A stretch of 64,000 nt of DNA, taken from positions 496,001 to 560,000 of the forward strand of contig NZ_UWOK01000001.1 in the NCBI RefSeq assembly GCF_900573985.1, in the 5' to 3' direction. Source of the stretch: Campylobacter showae (GTDB taxonomy: Bacteria; Campylobacterota; Campylobacteria; Campylobacterales; Campylobacteraceae). Under the pieces are notes generated by a model, which had not been told where the DNA came from, made no database searches, and saw only the letters and a list, made by a program, of their open reading frames with translations. This document shows, piece by piece, positions 49,625-60,344 of the stretch (positions are counted from its first letter, which is position 1; every line of letters starts with the position of its first letter). A program made the translations under genes and the position numbers.

Positions 49625-50036
49625 CGGCTTGTCTCGCGAGCGCTTTTAAATGATTTCGTAAATTTCGCCCTGCGACAGACTATATGTCTAGTCTTGGGAC
49701 GAAATTTACTTCAAAACATTTAAAATCATCTCGCGATACTTCGCCTTATCGTTTTACGTTCAAATTTGCAAATTTGAGTCGCCGAGACCTGTGCCCTGAA
49801 AACACTAAATTTAAATTTGCGACGCTTTGCGTCAGCAAAGCTATGTCGCCACCTTAAAAGCGTCGTAGGGGGAGGGGGATTAAGGGGGTGGGGAGCGACT
49901 TCGCCATTCAAGCCCCCACCCCCTTTACAATAAAGTAAAAAACAACCTCAAACGGTTGTTTTTTACTCAAAGAACTTAATTTGCAATGCCAAATTTAGCA
50001 TTTTCAAGGTGCGAGTCTCGGCGAGTAAAATTTGCA
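49624..50036 (+). repeat. Structured intergenic element, copy A
   Basis: It begins at the last base of the preceding stop codon (GCGGCTTGTCTCGCGAGCG) and ends near GTAAAATTTGCAG. It matches copy B (62832-63266, minus strand) over its full length. Shared parts: hairpin 1 (arms 49658-49667 and 49700-49709), a core at 49727-49767 identical in 40 of 41 bases, a long-range helix (49779-49788 with 50015-50024), and a G-rich hairpin (49882-49893 with 49914-49925). The G runs at 49868-49893 also fit a G-quadruplex pattern. A terminator hairpin at 49934-49967 is unique to this copy. Confidence 0.85.
49934..49967. terminator. Bidirectional intrinsic terminator inside element A
   Basis: AGTAAAAAACAACC and GGTTGTTTTTTACT form a perfect 14-bp stem around TCAAAC, with an A tract on one side and a T tract on the other. 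It would end transcription of the YnbC-like gene before the YnbD-like gene. Confidence 0.75.
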
Positions 50037-50139
50037 GTTAAATTTTACGTTTTTACGTCAAGCGGGCGATCTTGGAACTGATTAAGCCGTAAAAGTGCAA
50101 ATCCGCTAAAATTTGATAGAATTAGCAAAAAAGGCAAAA

Positions 50140-51669
50140 ATGAAAACGAAATTGTTTTTATCGCAGTTGGCTGCGCTCGTCGTAGTTGCCGCGATATTTT
50201 ACGCTAGCTACGGCGCTACAAATGCCCTCGCGAGCGCTCGCGCAAACGTACCCGAGATCTATTTTGCATGGGAGCGCGCGGTGCCGTTTTGGGCGTGGAG
50301 CATTGTGCCGTATTGGTCGCTAAATTTGCTCTACGCGCTTGGATTTTTCCTCTGCCGCGACAGCCGTGAGCTCGCGCGTTACGTCACGCAGCTGCTCGCC
50401 GCGCAGATTATCGCGACGCTATTTTTTATCGTTTTTCCTTTGCAAATGTCGTGGGAAAAGCCCGCAGTTTCAGGCTTTAGCGGCTTTTTGTTCTCTAGCC
50501 TCGCCGCCTTTGACCTCCCGTTTAATCAAGCCCCGTCGCTACACATCATACTTTGCGTCGTGGTGGGCGCATTTTACCTTCGCAAGGCGCGCACAGTTTG
50601 GCTTAAGGCGGCGCTTGTAGCGTGGTTCGCGCTCATCGGTCTTAGCGTGCTGACCACGTATCAGCACCATTTTATCGACATTCCGACGGGGTTGGCCGCT
50701 GGCTGTTTTGTGCTGCTCGTTCGTCCGATGGATGGCAAGCCGCTTAGGTTTGCCATGGCCGCAGAGATTGCGCGCTACAAATGGGCGGCGCTATATCTGG
50801 GGCTTGCATTTCTGACGCTTTTTATGGCGATTTTTGGGGCTAAAATTTGGAGCTCGTGGGCGCTGTGGCTATCTTGGGCGAGCCTTAGTTTCGCGCTAGT
50901 CGCCTGCTGTTACGCGTTTTTGGGCGCGGGTGTTTTTGCTAAAAACGGGCAAGGACGTCACGCCGCTACGGCTAAAGCTTTACTCTTCCCGTATCTTTGC
51001 GTCGCGCGGTTAAATGCTCTTTTTTGGCTACGTGGACGACGGCTTTCAGACGAGATTTTGCCAGGACTTTATCTGGGCTCGGTTAAGCAGGCGGGCAAAT
51101 TTGACGCGATTCTAGATCTCGCGGCCGAGTTTGAGGGGCCCGGCGGCGCGCAAATTTACGCAAGCCTACCTATGCTAGATATGATAACGCCGAGCGCAGA
51201 CGAGTTAAAACTAGGCGCAGACGAGCTTGAGCGACTCGTGAAAATGGCTTTTAGCGCCGAAGCAAACGGCTACGCGAACGAGCGAAATTTGAAATTTGAC
51301 AAGCAAACAGACGCGCGGGCAAATTTGCAAACGCGCGGCGCGGCAAACGAAAGTAAGATCGCCGAGGCGGGACAAATTTTCGCTAACTCAAACGAACGAG
51401 CCGCCGAGAACGGCAAAAAGGTGCTGGTCTGCTGCGCGCTGGGCTACGGTAGGAGCGCGTCGGTGCTGCTTGCTTGGATGGTGATTTACGCGGGGCTAGG
51501 ATTTGACGAGGCGCTAAATTTACTAAAATCTCACCGCGAAAAGATCGCCGTCGCTAGCTCGCTACGGGAGCGGATAATGCAGCTAGCCGCAGAAGCCCGC
51601 GAATTCGAAAGCGGATTAAAGACGGCTAAATTCGCAAAAGCAAGTGCGGCAAATTTAAGCGCGAAATAG
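50140..51669 (+). CDS. YnbD-like PAP2 and dual-specificity phosphatase fusion
   Basis: A 509-residue protein. The first 300 residues hold membrane helices and a PAP2-like domain with QAPSLHI and YQHHFIDIPTG (H-x3-D). The C-terminal part is a cysteine phosphatase with CALGYGRS (C432 to R438, C-x5-R); the usual His before the Cys is Cys here. E. coli YnbD has the same fusion. It should remove phosphate from a lipid product such as a phosphatidylglycerol-phosphate analogue. Between the domain halves, residues about 375-425 are an AAATTT-rich, Asn/Ala/Glu-rich insertion. The start is the ATG after AAAAAGGC; a TTG nine codons upstream is less likely. Confidence 0.83.
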   Translation: MKTKLFLSQLAALVVVAAIFYASYGATNALASARANVPEIYFAWERAVPFWAWSIVPYWSLNLLYALGFFLCRDSRELARYVTQLLAAQIIATLFFIVFPLQMSWEKPAVSGFSGFLFSSLAAFDLPFNQAPSLHIILCVVVGAFYLRKARTVWLKAALVAWFALIGLSVLTTYQHHFIDIPTGLAAGCFVLLVRPMDGKPLRFAMAAEIARYKWAALYLGLAFLTLFMAIFGAKIWSSWALWLSWASLSFALVACCYAFLGAGVFAKNGQGRHAATAKALLFPYLCVARLNALFWLRGRRLSDEILPGLYLGSVKQAGKFDAILDLAAEFEGPGGAQIYASLPMLDMITPSADELKLGADELERLVKMAFSAEANGYANERNLKFDKQTDARANLQTRGAANESKIAEAGQIFANSNERAAENGKKVLVCCALGYGRSASVLLAWMVIYAGLGFDEALNLLKSHREKIAVASSLRERIMQLAAEAREFESGLKTAKFAKASAANLSAK

Positions 51670-51811
51670 GCGCATGCTAAATTTGATCAAGTCCGGTTTA
51701 AGGGATCAAATTTAAAAAATCTGCAAGCTAGAAACAAGCGGCATTGCAAAATTCTCGGTGAAAACGAACGGGAATTTAACCAAAGGCAAACGCCCAAAAT
51801 GAGGAGGGAAA

Positions 51812-52264
51812 ATGACGAATGCGGAGCAAAACGAAAAAGCGGCGCAAGACGGGGAGCGCGAATGCCGCCAAAGGACGGACGATAGAGTCTTAGCGCTGGT
51901 TGCGGCTAGATTTTTAGCGACGCATAGGCTATTTTTCTTGTTAAATTTACTTCAGCTAGCTGTCTGCCTTCGCATTTTTGCAAATTTTGCCGTTATTGCG
52001 GGCTTTTTGGCGGCTTTTGCGGCTCTATTTTATCTGCACGTTAGGCTGCATTTTGATGCGCTTATATTTAAGGATTTTGCGGATGAGGGGCTGAGGCAGG
52101 GCGAATTTGACGCGGCGCTTTTAGAGCTAAATTTAACTAGCAAGCCGCCAAAAATCCGTGATATGAAAAGTCGCTGCGCCGGAGCTTTGCGGCTGTATAA
52201 ACTAACCGCCGCGCTTACTATCCTCGTTGCTGCCGCAGCTTTGGCGGGTTATTATCTGGGCTAG
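51812..52264 (+). CDS. Unknown small membrane protein
   Basis: A 150-residue protein starting behind GAGGAGGGAAA. A charged N-terminus (30 residues) is followed by two hydrophobic helices (about 42-80) and a third at the C-terminus (AALTILVAAAALAGYYLG). I do not recognise a family. It follows the YnbD-like gene after about 140 bases and may belong to the same unit. Confidence 0.65.
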   Translation: MTNAEQNEKAAQDGERECRQRTDDRVLALVAARFLATHRLFFLLNLLQLAVCLRIFANFAVIAGFLAAFAALFYLHVRLHFDALIFKDFADEGLRQGEFDAALLELNLTSKPPKIRDMKSRCAGALRLYKLTAALTILVAAAALAGYYLG

Positions 52265-52370
52265 AGTTTGGGAGCCAAATTTGAGCTTAAAATTTGACTT
52301 CCGCGATCGTATGATTTTATGGTTTGAAAGATAAATTTAGGCGCAAACGGTTAAATTTGCGCCCGTAGGT

Positions 52371-53424
52371 TTATTTGATATTTTCTAGCGTGCTGCAGCT
52401 CTGAGCCGAGCCTAGATCGCAACCTTTTTTGAAGTAAATTTTAGCCTTTTCAAGATCTTTTTCGACTCCGCTTTGGGCTGGTGGCATGTAGTATGTGTAG
52501 CCCGCAAACAAACATGACTCGACCAGGCCGTGCTCGCAGCCCTTGTCAAAATACTCCGTGGCTTTAGCGAACTGCTTTTCTTGGTAGTACGCAGAGCCCG
52601 CGTACTCGCATCCTAGCGCGATATTTGCTTCGCAGGCTTTTGCGGCGTTGTCTGTATTTTCCTGAGGCTTCGTGCTCTTTTTTCGTAAAGGCTAGGAGAT
52701 AGTACTCGTACGCTTTTGCTTCGTCTTTTTTGCCGTAGGCGTCGTCTTGGTAGATTTCGCCTAGCTTCGCGCATCCGTCAAATCTTTCGCCTTGGCAAAT
52801 TTCGCTTAGGATTTCGACGGCTTTGTCTATATTTTTCTCTACGCCTTTGCCGTCTCTATAGCCCATCGCTACAAATTTACAACCGTCGTCGTAGCCGCTA
52901 CTGCAAAGTTTTGAAAATATCTCAAAGCCTTTTTTAGGATCGTGCTCGGCGCCGTTTTTGCCCTCGGTGTACGAGTAGCCCGTCCATAGGCAACCTAAAT
53001 TTGAGCCTAGATCGCAAGCTTTTTGGTAGTATTTGACGTCTTGTTTTTCATAAGCGTAGTCTATGCAGGCCGCCGCATCGTTGTTTTTGCAGCCTTTTTA
53101 GGCGCTTACGGCGGTTTTATCTTTTACTTTGTCGCAGCAGTCGCTTCTCTTGCCGAACGATATCTCGCAACACTTTTCATAGGCCTGCTTTGCGCGTCCG
53201 GAGTCTTTTTTGACGTCAGAACCCTTGCCAAACTCATAAAGCTGCCCGAGCTCCTTGCAAGAAGAATCGACCTTTTCCGTATAGCAACCTAGCTTAAAGT
53301 AGTTCTCCGCGTCCTTCCACTGGCCTTTGGATTTTGCCGCTAGTCCGTTGTTGTGATTTGGCCCGGCCTGTGCTACCGACAGGCAACAAAATGCTAAAAA
53401 CATGGCTAAAGCTAGCTTTTTCAT
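52371..53424 (-). pseudogene. Cysteine-rich Sel1-repeat secreted protein, broken twice
   Basis: A start at 53424 (GGAGGG before the ATG) gives a signal peptide (LALAMFLAFCCLSVAQAG) and Sel1-like repeats with paired cysteines. TAA at 53098-53100 interrupts the frame after DKTAVSA; the same frame then goes on with KGCKNNDAAACIDYAYEKQD and more repeats. Near 52665 a shift is needed to continue as ENTDNAAKACEANIALGCEY to the end at 52371. Intact relatives are Helicobacter/Campylobacter HcpA-like proteins. Two separate lesions make a true pseudogene more likely than one error. Confidence 0.78.
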
Positions 53425-53479
53425 AAGACCCTCCTTGCGAGTAATCTTATGCATTATAGCCTCTTTGCTATGTTTTAAC

Positions 53480-54265
53480 CTAAATCACGACCACTTCGGT
53501 TTTTAGCTCGACGCCAAACTGCTCCAAAACGCGCTCGCGGGCTAAATTTATGAGTCCGGTCACGTCCGCAAAGCTCGCGGCGTTAAAATTTATGATGAAA
53601 TTTGCGTGCTGCTGGCTAAATTTAGCCCCGCCTATCGCGTAGCCTTTTAGCCCTGCCGCTTCGATTAGCCTGCCCGCGTAGTCGCCGGGCGGATTAACAA
53701 AACAGCTGCCAAAGCTAGCGCCCTTTGGTTGATTTGCGCGCTTAGCGGCAAAATCGGCGGCGAGCGCTGCGTCAAATTCGCGCAAAATTTTAAACTCGGC
53801 GCCGAAAATCGGCTCATCTATCCCGCTTTTTCGGTAGCTAAAGCTTATCCTCTCGCGCTCTACCCAGCCGCGTCCTAGCCGCACGGCTAGCAGGCTATTG
53901 CTGATACTAACGCCGCAAAGCCCTGCGTTCATTTTTATTAGTCCGCCAAGCGTACCAGGTATATTTTGCAAAAACTCAAATCCGCCGATACCCTGCTTTT
54001 TGGCGAAGTTGTAAATTTTGCCCGACTTCGTCGCAGCACCGATACTAAGCACGTCGCCGTTTAAGTTTATATAATCAAACGCGCCGCCTAGCATCATCAT
54101 CGGGGGCGGGTTTGGCGAGACTAGTAGGTTGTTCGCGCCGCCTATCATCACGCGCCCGGCAAATTCCGGTTTTAGAGCGTCCTCAATGCTTTCTAGCACC
54201 GCCACCTCGTGCACGCCGCCCACTCGCACCGAGCTAAATTTGGAAAAATCTATAAGCTGCGTCAT
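53480..54265 (-). CDS. murB: UDP-N-acetylenolpyruvoylglucosamine reductase
   Basis: A FAD enzyme of 261 residues, completing UDP-MurNAc for peptidoglycan. Features: IGGANNLLVS (FAD loop), QNIPGTLGGLIKMNAGLCG, SYRKSGI (the catalytic Tyr/Arg region), and GSCFVNPPGDYAGRLIEAAGLKG. It is short, as in Campylobacter MurB. I start at the ATG reading MTQLIDF, which overlaps the fliQ stop (ATGA); the upstream extension to 54331 overlaps fliQ coding sequence and is not used. Confidence 0.94.
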   Translation of the reverse strand: MTQLIDFSKFSSVRVGGVHEVAVLESIEDALKPEFAGRVMIGGANNLLVSPNPPPMMMLGGAFDYINLNGDVLSIGAATKSGKIYNFAKKQGIGGFEFLQNIPGTLGGLIKMNAGLCGVSISNSLLAVRLGRGWVERERISFSYRKSGIDEPIFGAEFKILREFDAALAADFAAKRANQPKGASFGSCFVNPPGDYAGRLIEAAGLKGYAIGGAKFSQQHANFIINFNAASFADVTGLINLARERVLEQFGVELKTEVVVI

Positions 54266-54528
54266 TGCACGAAATTTGGGATAAACTCTATCATGCGCGT
54301 AGTAAAATCGACCATCATCGAGACCATCCACGGCATCAAAAATATAATCACGACGACGACTAAAATGATCTTTGGCACGAAGCTTAGCGTCATCTCATTT
54401 ATCTGCGTCGTAGCCTGAAATATACTGATGATAAGGCCCGCCGATAGGCCAGCAAGCAACATCGGAAAGCTCAGATATAGCGCGATCTTGAATGTTTCGA
54501 TACCGAGTTCTATGAGTGTTGATTGCAT
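54262..54528 (-). CDS. fliQ: Flagellar export apparatus protein FliQ
   Basis: An 88-residue inner-membrane protein with two helices and the family pattern LSFPMLLAGLSAGLIISIFQATTQINEMTLSFVPKIILV. It is part of the flagellar type III export gate with FliP and FliR. It lies between mqnD and murB with overlaps on both sides, as in other Campylobacter. Confidence 0.96.
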   Translation of the reverse strand: MQSTLIELGIETFKIALYLSFPMLLAGLSAGLIISIFQATTQINEMTLSFVPKIILVVVVIIFLMPWMVSMMVDFTTRMIEFIPNFVQ

Positions 54529-55400
54529 CAGCTAAACCTTATATCGTTGTACTCGGTCGGCACGAGATAGTTTTCGGCCTTGATCGGTAGTGGGTAAAAT
54601 CCGCGCTCATAACCAAGCGCAAAGAGCCTATCTACCGCCTTTAGCTGCGTTTCGTTCATAGATACGGAGCTATCGTTTGCGTAGAGATTTAGGTAGGTTT
54701 TTAGCTTTTCTTTATCGACGCGGATGAGATTTCGCTCGAGAAGCATGTTCGACAAAAAGGGCTTATGCGCGGTGGCGATACGTACGCCCTCCGTTAGCAC
54801 GCGCTCGCACTCGACGGCGTCCGTTATCGGCAGGCTGCGGCGAACCGCCATGCCTCCTAGCGGCAGCGGTAGATTTTCGCCAGCTAGCTCGCTCCAGATA
54901 TCCCAGATCTCGCGCTCCACGCAAAGCTCGTCCGAAAAATCCAAAATACTTTCGTGTATCAGCACGCCCGCATCCACCTCGCCGCTTAAGACCGCGCCTT
55001 CGATCTCAAGAAAATTTTTATAAATCACGCGCGCCTGCGGGTATGCCATGCGAAAAAGCAGGGCATTGGTCGTGTGTTTGCCGCTGAGCGCGACTTTGAA
55101 ATTTCGCTTTAAAACCGCGCCTTTTTTCTTAACGAGCTTTGGTCCGTAGCCCTCGCCAAAGCTCACCGCCGTGCGCAAAAGCGCGTACTCCTCGCAGATG
55201 AGCGGATACAGCGCGAAGCTAATCGCCGTGGCCTCATAGGTGCCCTTTAGCGCCTCGTCGTTTAGCGTCTGGATGTCAAGCGCCGTGGCGCTAAATTTTA
55301 GATTTTTGGAGCTTACCCAGCCAAAATCAATCGCCTTATACATAAAAATATCGTCGGCGTCGGGCGAGTGAGCGACGTTTATATGCTTAAAAATCTTCAA
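54528..55400 (-). CDS. mqnD: 1,4-dihydroxy-6-naphthoate synthase (futalosine pathway)
   Basis: A 290-residue enzyme that turns cyclic dehypoxanthine futalosine into 1,4-dihydroxy-6-naphthoate for menaquinone. Recognised from AHSPDADDIFMYKAIDFGW, TLNDEALKGTYEATAISF, and the DAGVLIHESILDF and LPLPLGGMAV segments. Epsilonproteobacteria rely on this pathway for their only quinone. It overlaps fliQ by one base and heads this minus-strand run. Confidence 0.92.
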   Translation of the reverse strand: MKIFKHINVAHSPDADDIFMYKAIDFGWVSSKNLKFSATALDIQTLNDEALKGTYEATAISFALYPLICEEYALLRTAVSFGEGYGPKLVKKKGAVLKRNFKVALSGKHTTNALLFRMAYPQARVIYKNFLEIEGAVLSGEVDAGVLIHESILDFSDELCVEREIWDIWSELAGENLPLPLGGMAVRRSLPITDAVECERVLTEGVRIATAHKPFLSNMLLERNLIRVDKEKLKTYLNLYANDSSVSMNETQLKAVDRLFALGYERGFYPLPIKAENYLVPTEYNDIRFS

Positions 55401-55469
55401 ATTTTATCCTTTTTGCTCCGCTTTAAATTTCGCGCGCGGCTAGATTGCAAAATTATAGTAAATTTTTGC

Positions 55470-55475
55470 TACAAT
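55470..55475 (+). promoter_or_regulatory. Candidate promoter of the adenine methyltransferase
   Basis: TTTTTGCTACAAT, with TACAAT at 55470-55475, lies 33 bases before the ATG at 55509 in the spacer divergent from mqnD. Confidence 0.5.
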
Positions 55476-55508
55476 CGCCATAAAAATGCGGAATTTATAA
55501 AGAAAAAT

Positions 55509-56603
55509 ATGGAAAATCAGGCGTATTTAAAAGAGCAAATTTTAACTTATCTTGGCAACAAACGCTCGCTTTTAGGCTTCATCGAACAAGGCGTAAATAT
55601 CGCAAAAGAGGCGCTTGACAAAGAAAAACTAAGCTGCTGCGACCTTTTTAGCGGCAGCGGCATCGTGTCGCGGTTTTTAAAATCCCACGCAAATTTCATC
55701 GTCGCAAACGACCTGGAGCTTTATAGCCTCGTCACAAACGAGTGCTATCTCGCAAACGCGGACGCGAAATTTAAAAAGGAGCTTGATTTTTGGCATGAAA
55801 AACTAACGCGCCAAATCGGCGCAAATTTGCGTGAGGGCTTTATCTGCGAGCTTTACGCACCAAAAGACGAGGCAAATATTTCGCCTGCTGACCGCGTCTT
55901 TTACACGAGAAAAAACGCCGCCTACATAGACACCGCGCGCCGGATGATAGATGCGCTCGTGCCGCAGGAGCTGCGCGTTTTTTTCGTCGCTCCGCTGCTG
56001 TATTCGGCTAGCGTGCACGCTAACACCAGCGGCATTTTCAAGGGGTTTCATAAAAACAAGGACGGCCTTGGGCAGTTTGGCGGACGCGGCAAGCACGCGC
56101 TATCTCGCATCACGGCAGACATCGGCCTGCTTAAGCCCGTTTTTTCAAATTTTAACGTCGAATTTGAAGTGCAAAGACGAGGCGCCGAGGGGCTTGCCGC
56201 CGAGCTTCCGCCGCTTGATCTGGTCTATCTTGATCCGCCTTATAACCAGCACCCCTACGGCTCGAACTACTTTATGCTAAATTTGATCGCTAGCTACGAG
56301 CGCCCGAGCGAAATATCGCGGGTTTCTGGTATCGCTCGGGGCTGGAACCGCTCGGTGTTTAATCAAAAATCAGCCGCCGCGCCGGCATTTTTCGAGTTAA
56401 TCTCAAAGCTAAAAGCTAAATTCGTACTCATCTCGTTTAACTCCGAGGGCTTCATCGCGCGCGAGGAATTTAGCCAAAATTTAGCAAGGCTTGGCGAAGT
56501 GCAAATTTTGGAGCAAAAATACAACGCCTTTCGCGGTAGTAGAAATCTAGCCAGCCGTCCGACGCACGTTAACGAGCTGCTTTACGTTTTAAAAAAGGCG
56601 TAA
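55509..56603 (+). CDS. Orphan D12-class DNA adenine methyltransferase (CtsM-like)
   Basis: A 364-residue N6-adenine methyltransferase. The N-terminal QILTYLGNKRSLLGFIEQG (motif X) is followed by CDLFSGSGIVSRFL (SAM motif I) and LVYLDPPYNQHPYG (catalytic DPPY at about 242-245). No restriction enzyme gene is adjacent, so it looks like a stand-alone methylase. C. jejuni CtsM (Cj0208), reported to methylate RAATTY and to mark DNA for natural transformation, has a very similar opening as I recall it. I start at the ATG; the frame is open upstream but overlaps mqnD. Target assignment is inference. Confidence 0.85.
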   Translation: MENQAYLKEQILTYLGNKRSLLGFIEQGVNIAKEALDKEKLSCCDLFSGSGIVSRFLKSHANFIVANDLELYSLVTNECYLANADAKFKKELDFWHEKLTRQIGANLREGFICELYAPKDEANISPADRVFYTRKNAAYIDTARRMIDALVPQELRVFFVAPLLYSASVHANTSGIFKGFHKNKDGLGQFGGRGKHALSRITADIGLLKPVFSNFNVEFEVQRRGAEGLAAELPPLDLVYLDPPYNQHPYGSNYFMLNLIASYERPSEISRVSGIARGWNRSVFNQKSAAAPAFFELISKLKAKFVLISFNSEGFIAREEFSQNLARLGEVQILEQKYNAFRGSRNLASRPTHVNELLYVLKKA

Positions 56604-56715
56604 ATTTAGTCTAAATTTGACCGCGCCCAAACCCGTCTCAAATTTGCGCGAATAATCAAAAATTCATCTCAAATTTGATAAAATCAGCCCGATTATTTTA
56701 AATTTAAGGAAGCCG

Positions 56716-59343
<2,628 letters not shown>

Positions 59344-59376
59344 ATTTAGCTTTATAAATTTAAAAACGGGGGAGTT

Positions 59377-60120
59377 ATGAAAATCGGTAAAATTTGGCTT
59401 TTGGCGCTGGCCTGCGGGCTGGCTTTTGGCAGAGAAAATCCTTTTGCGCCCTCGGGCGATGTAAACGCGAGCATGGCTAGCAGCAACGTCGTGGAAAATT
59501 TGCCGCCTTTTGAGAAGCAAAATTTCAAATTTCCCGCCGACGCTAGAAACTTCATCTCCGTCACGCTAAAATACAAAAGCCTCGACGGCAGCATCAAGGA
59601 AAAAACCGTCGACATAAACAAAAGCATCTCGTGGCAGGATGAGTTTTTGCTAAGCAAGATCGCAGTACCAGTCGTCGTAGAAAAGCCCGACGTCTCGGTC
59701 ACTAAAGAGGAGCCAAAAGCCGCCGCGATAGACGTCGCGCCAAAGCCTACCGAGCGCAACATGACCGTGCAGGAGCCGCTAAAAGACGTCGTCATAAAGC
59801 CGCTTGAAAAGCCGCAACCGCAAAAGCAGATCGTCTATAAGCAGACGAAATTTGAGATCTATCCGATGCAGATCAAGATCCTCACGACCGACGAGAAGCT
59901 AAAGGACTACTCGATCGACAAAGGCACCAAGGTCGTGATAGACTTCGCCTCGCAAACGGACGTAAACACGAGAAAAGACGAGCTTGACTGCGGCGCGTTT
60001 AAAACGGCGCTTTTTGGCTCGCACGGTAAATTTTACCGCGTAGTTTTTGATCTCGACGGCAGTTATAAGCACGAGATCGAAAAGACGCAGGACGGGTATC
60101 TGCTAAAGCTATCTAGATAA
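59377..60120 (+). CDS. AMIN-domain periplasmic protein (CgpA-like)
   Basis: A 247-residue protein with signal peptide (IWLLALACGLAFGRENPF). The C-terminal half is AMIN-like (KLKDYSIDKGTKVVIDFASQTD and KFYRVVFDLDGSYKHEIEKTQDGYLLKLSR), a domain that binds peptidoglycan or directs septal localisation. The middle is Lys/Pro/Glu-rich. Three N-glycosylation sequons of the (D/E)xNx(S/T) type are visible at N30, N81 and N128. By position after recA-eno-DivIC it corresponds to C. jejuni CgpA (Cj1670c), a known glycoprotein. Confidence 0.8.
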   Translation: MKIGKIWLLALACGLAFGRENPFAPSGDVNASMASSNVVENLPPFEKQNFKFPADARNFISVTLKYKSLDGSIKEKTVDINKSISWQDEFLLSKIAVPVVVEKPDVSVTKEEPKAAAIDVAPKPTERNMTVQEPLKDVVIKPLEKPQPQKQIVYKQTKFEIYPMQIKILTTDEKLKDYSIDKGTKVVIDFASQTDVNTRKDELDCGAFKTALFGSHGKFYRVVFDLDGSYKHEIEKTQDGYLLKLSR

Positions 60121-60344
60121 ATTTGATTTTTACGCGCCGAGCTTTCGGCGTGTAAATTTGCACCGATAATTTCTCGCGGCAAGGACTAAATTTGAGCCTT
60201 CGCCGCGTTTTTAAATTTGGCTTTAAAATTTAGCCGAATTTGCCTTGATTTATTTTCCCTGCTTTTTCAGATTTTGCCCCCAATTTCACTCAAATTTAAC
60301 TGCCCTTTGGCTAAGATTTCGCGAATTTGACTTAAGGGATAAAT

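Noticed and set aside
54266..54331. Upstream extension of murB
   Set aside because: It lies within fliQ; the ATGA overlap start at 54265 fits the family N-terminus.
55368..55508. Upstream extension of the adenine methyltransferase frame
   Set aside because: It overlaps the start of mqnD on the other strand and lacks a ribosome site; the family's N-terminal motif begins just after the ATG at 55509.
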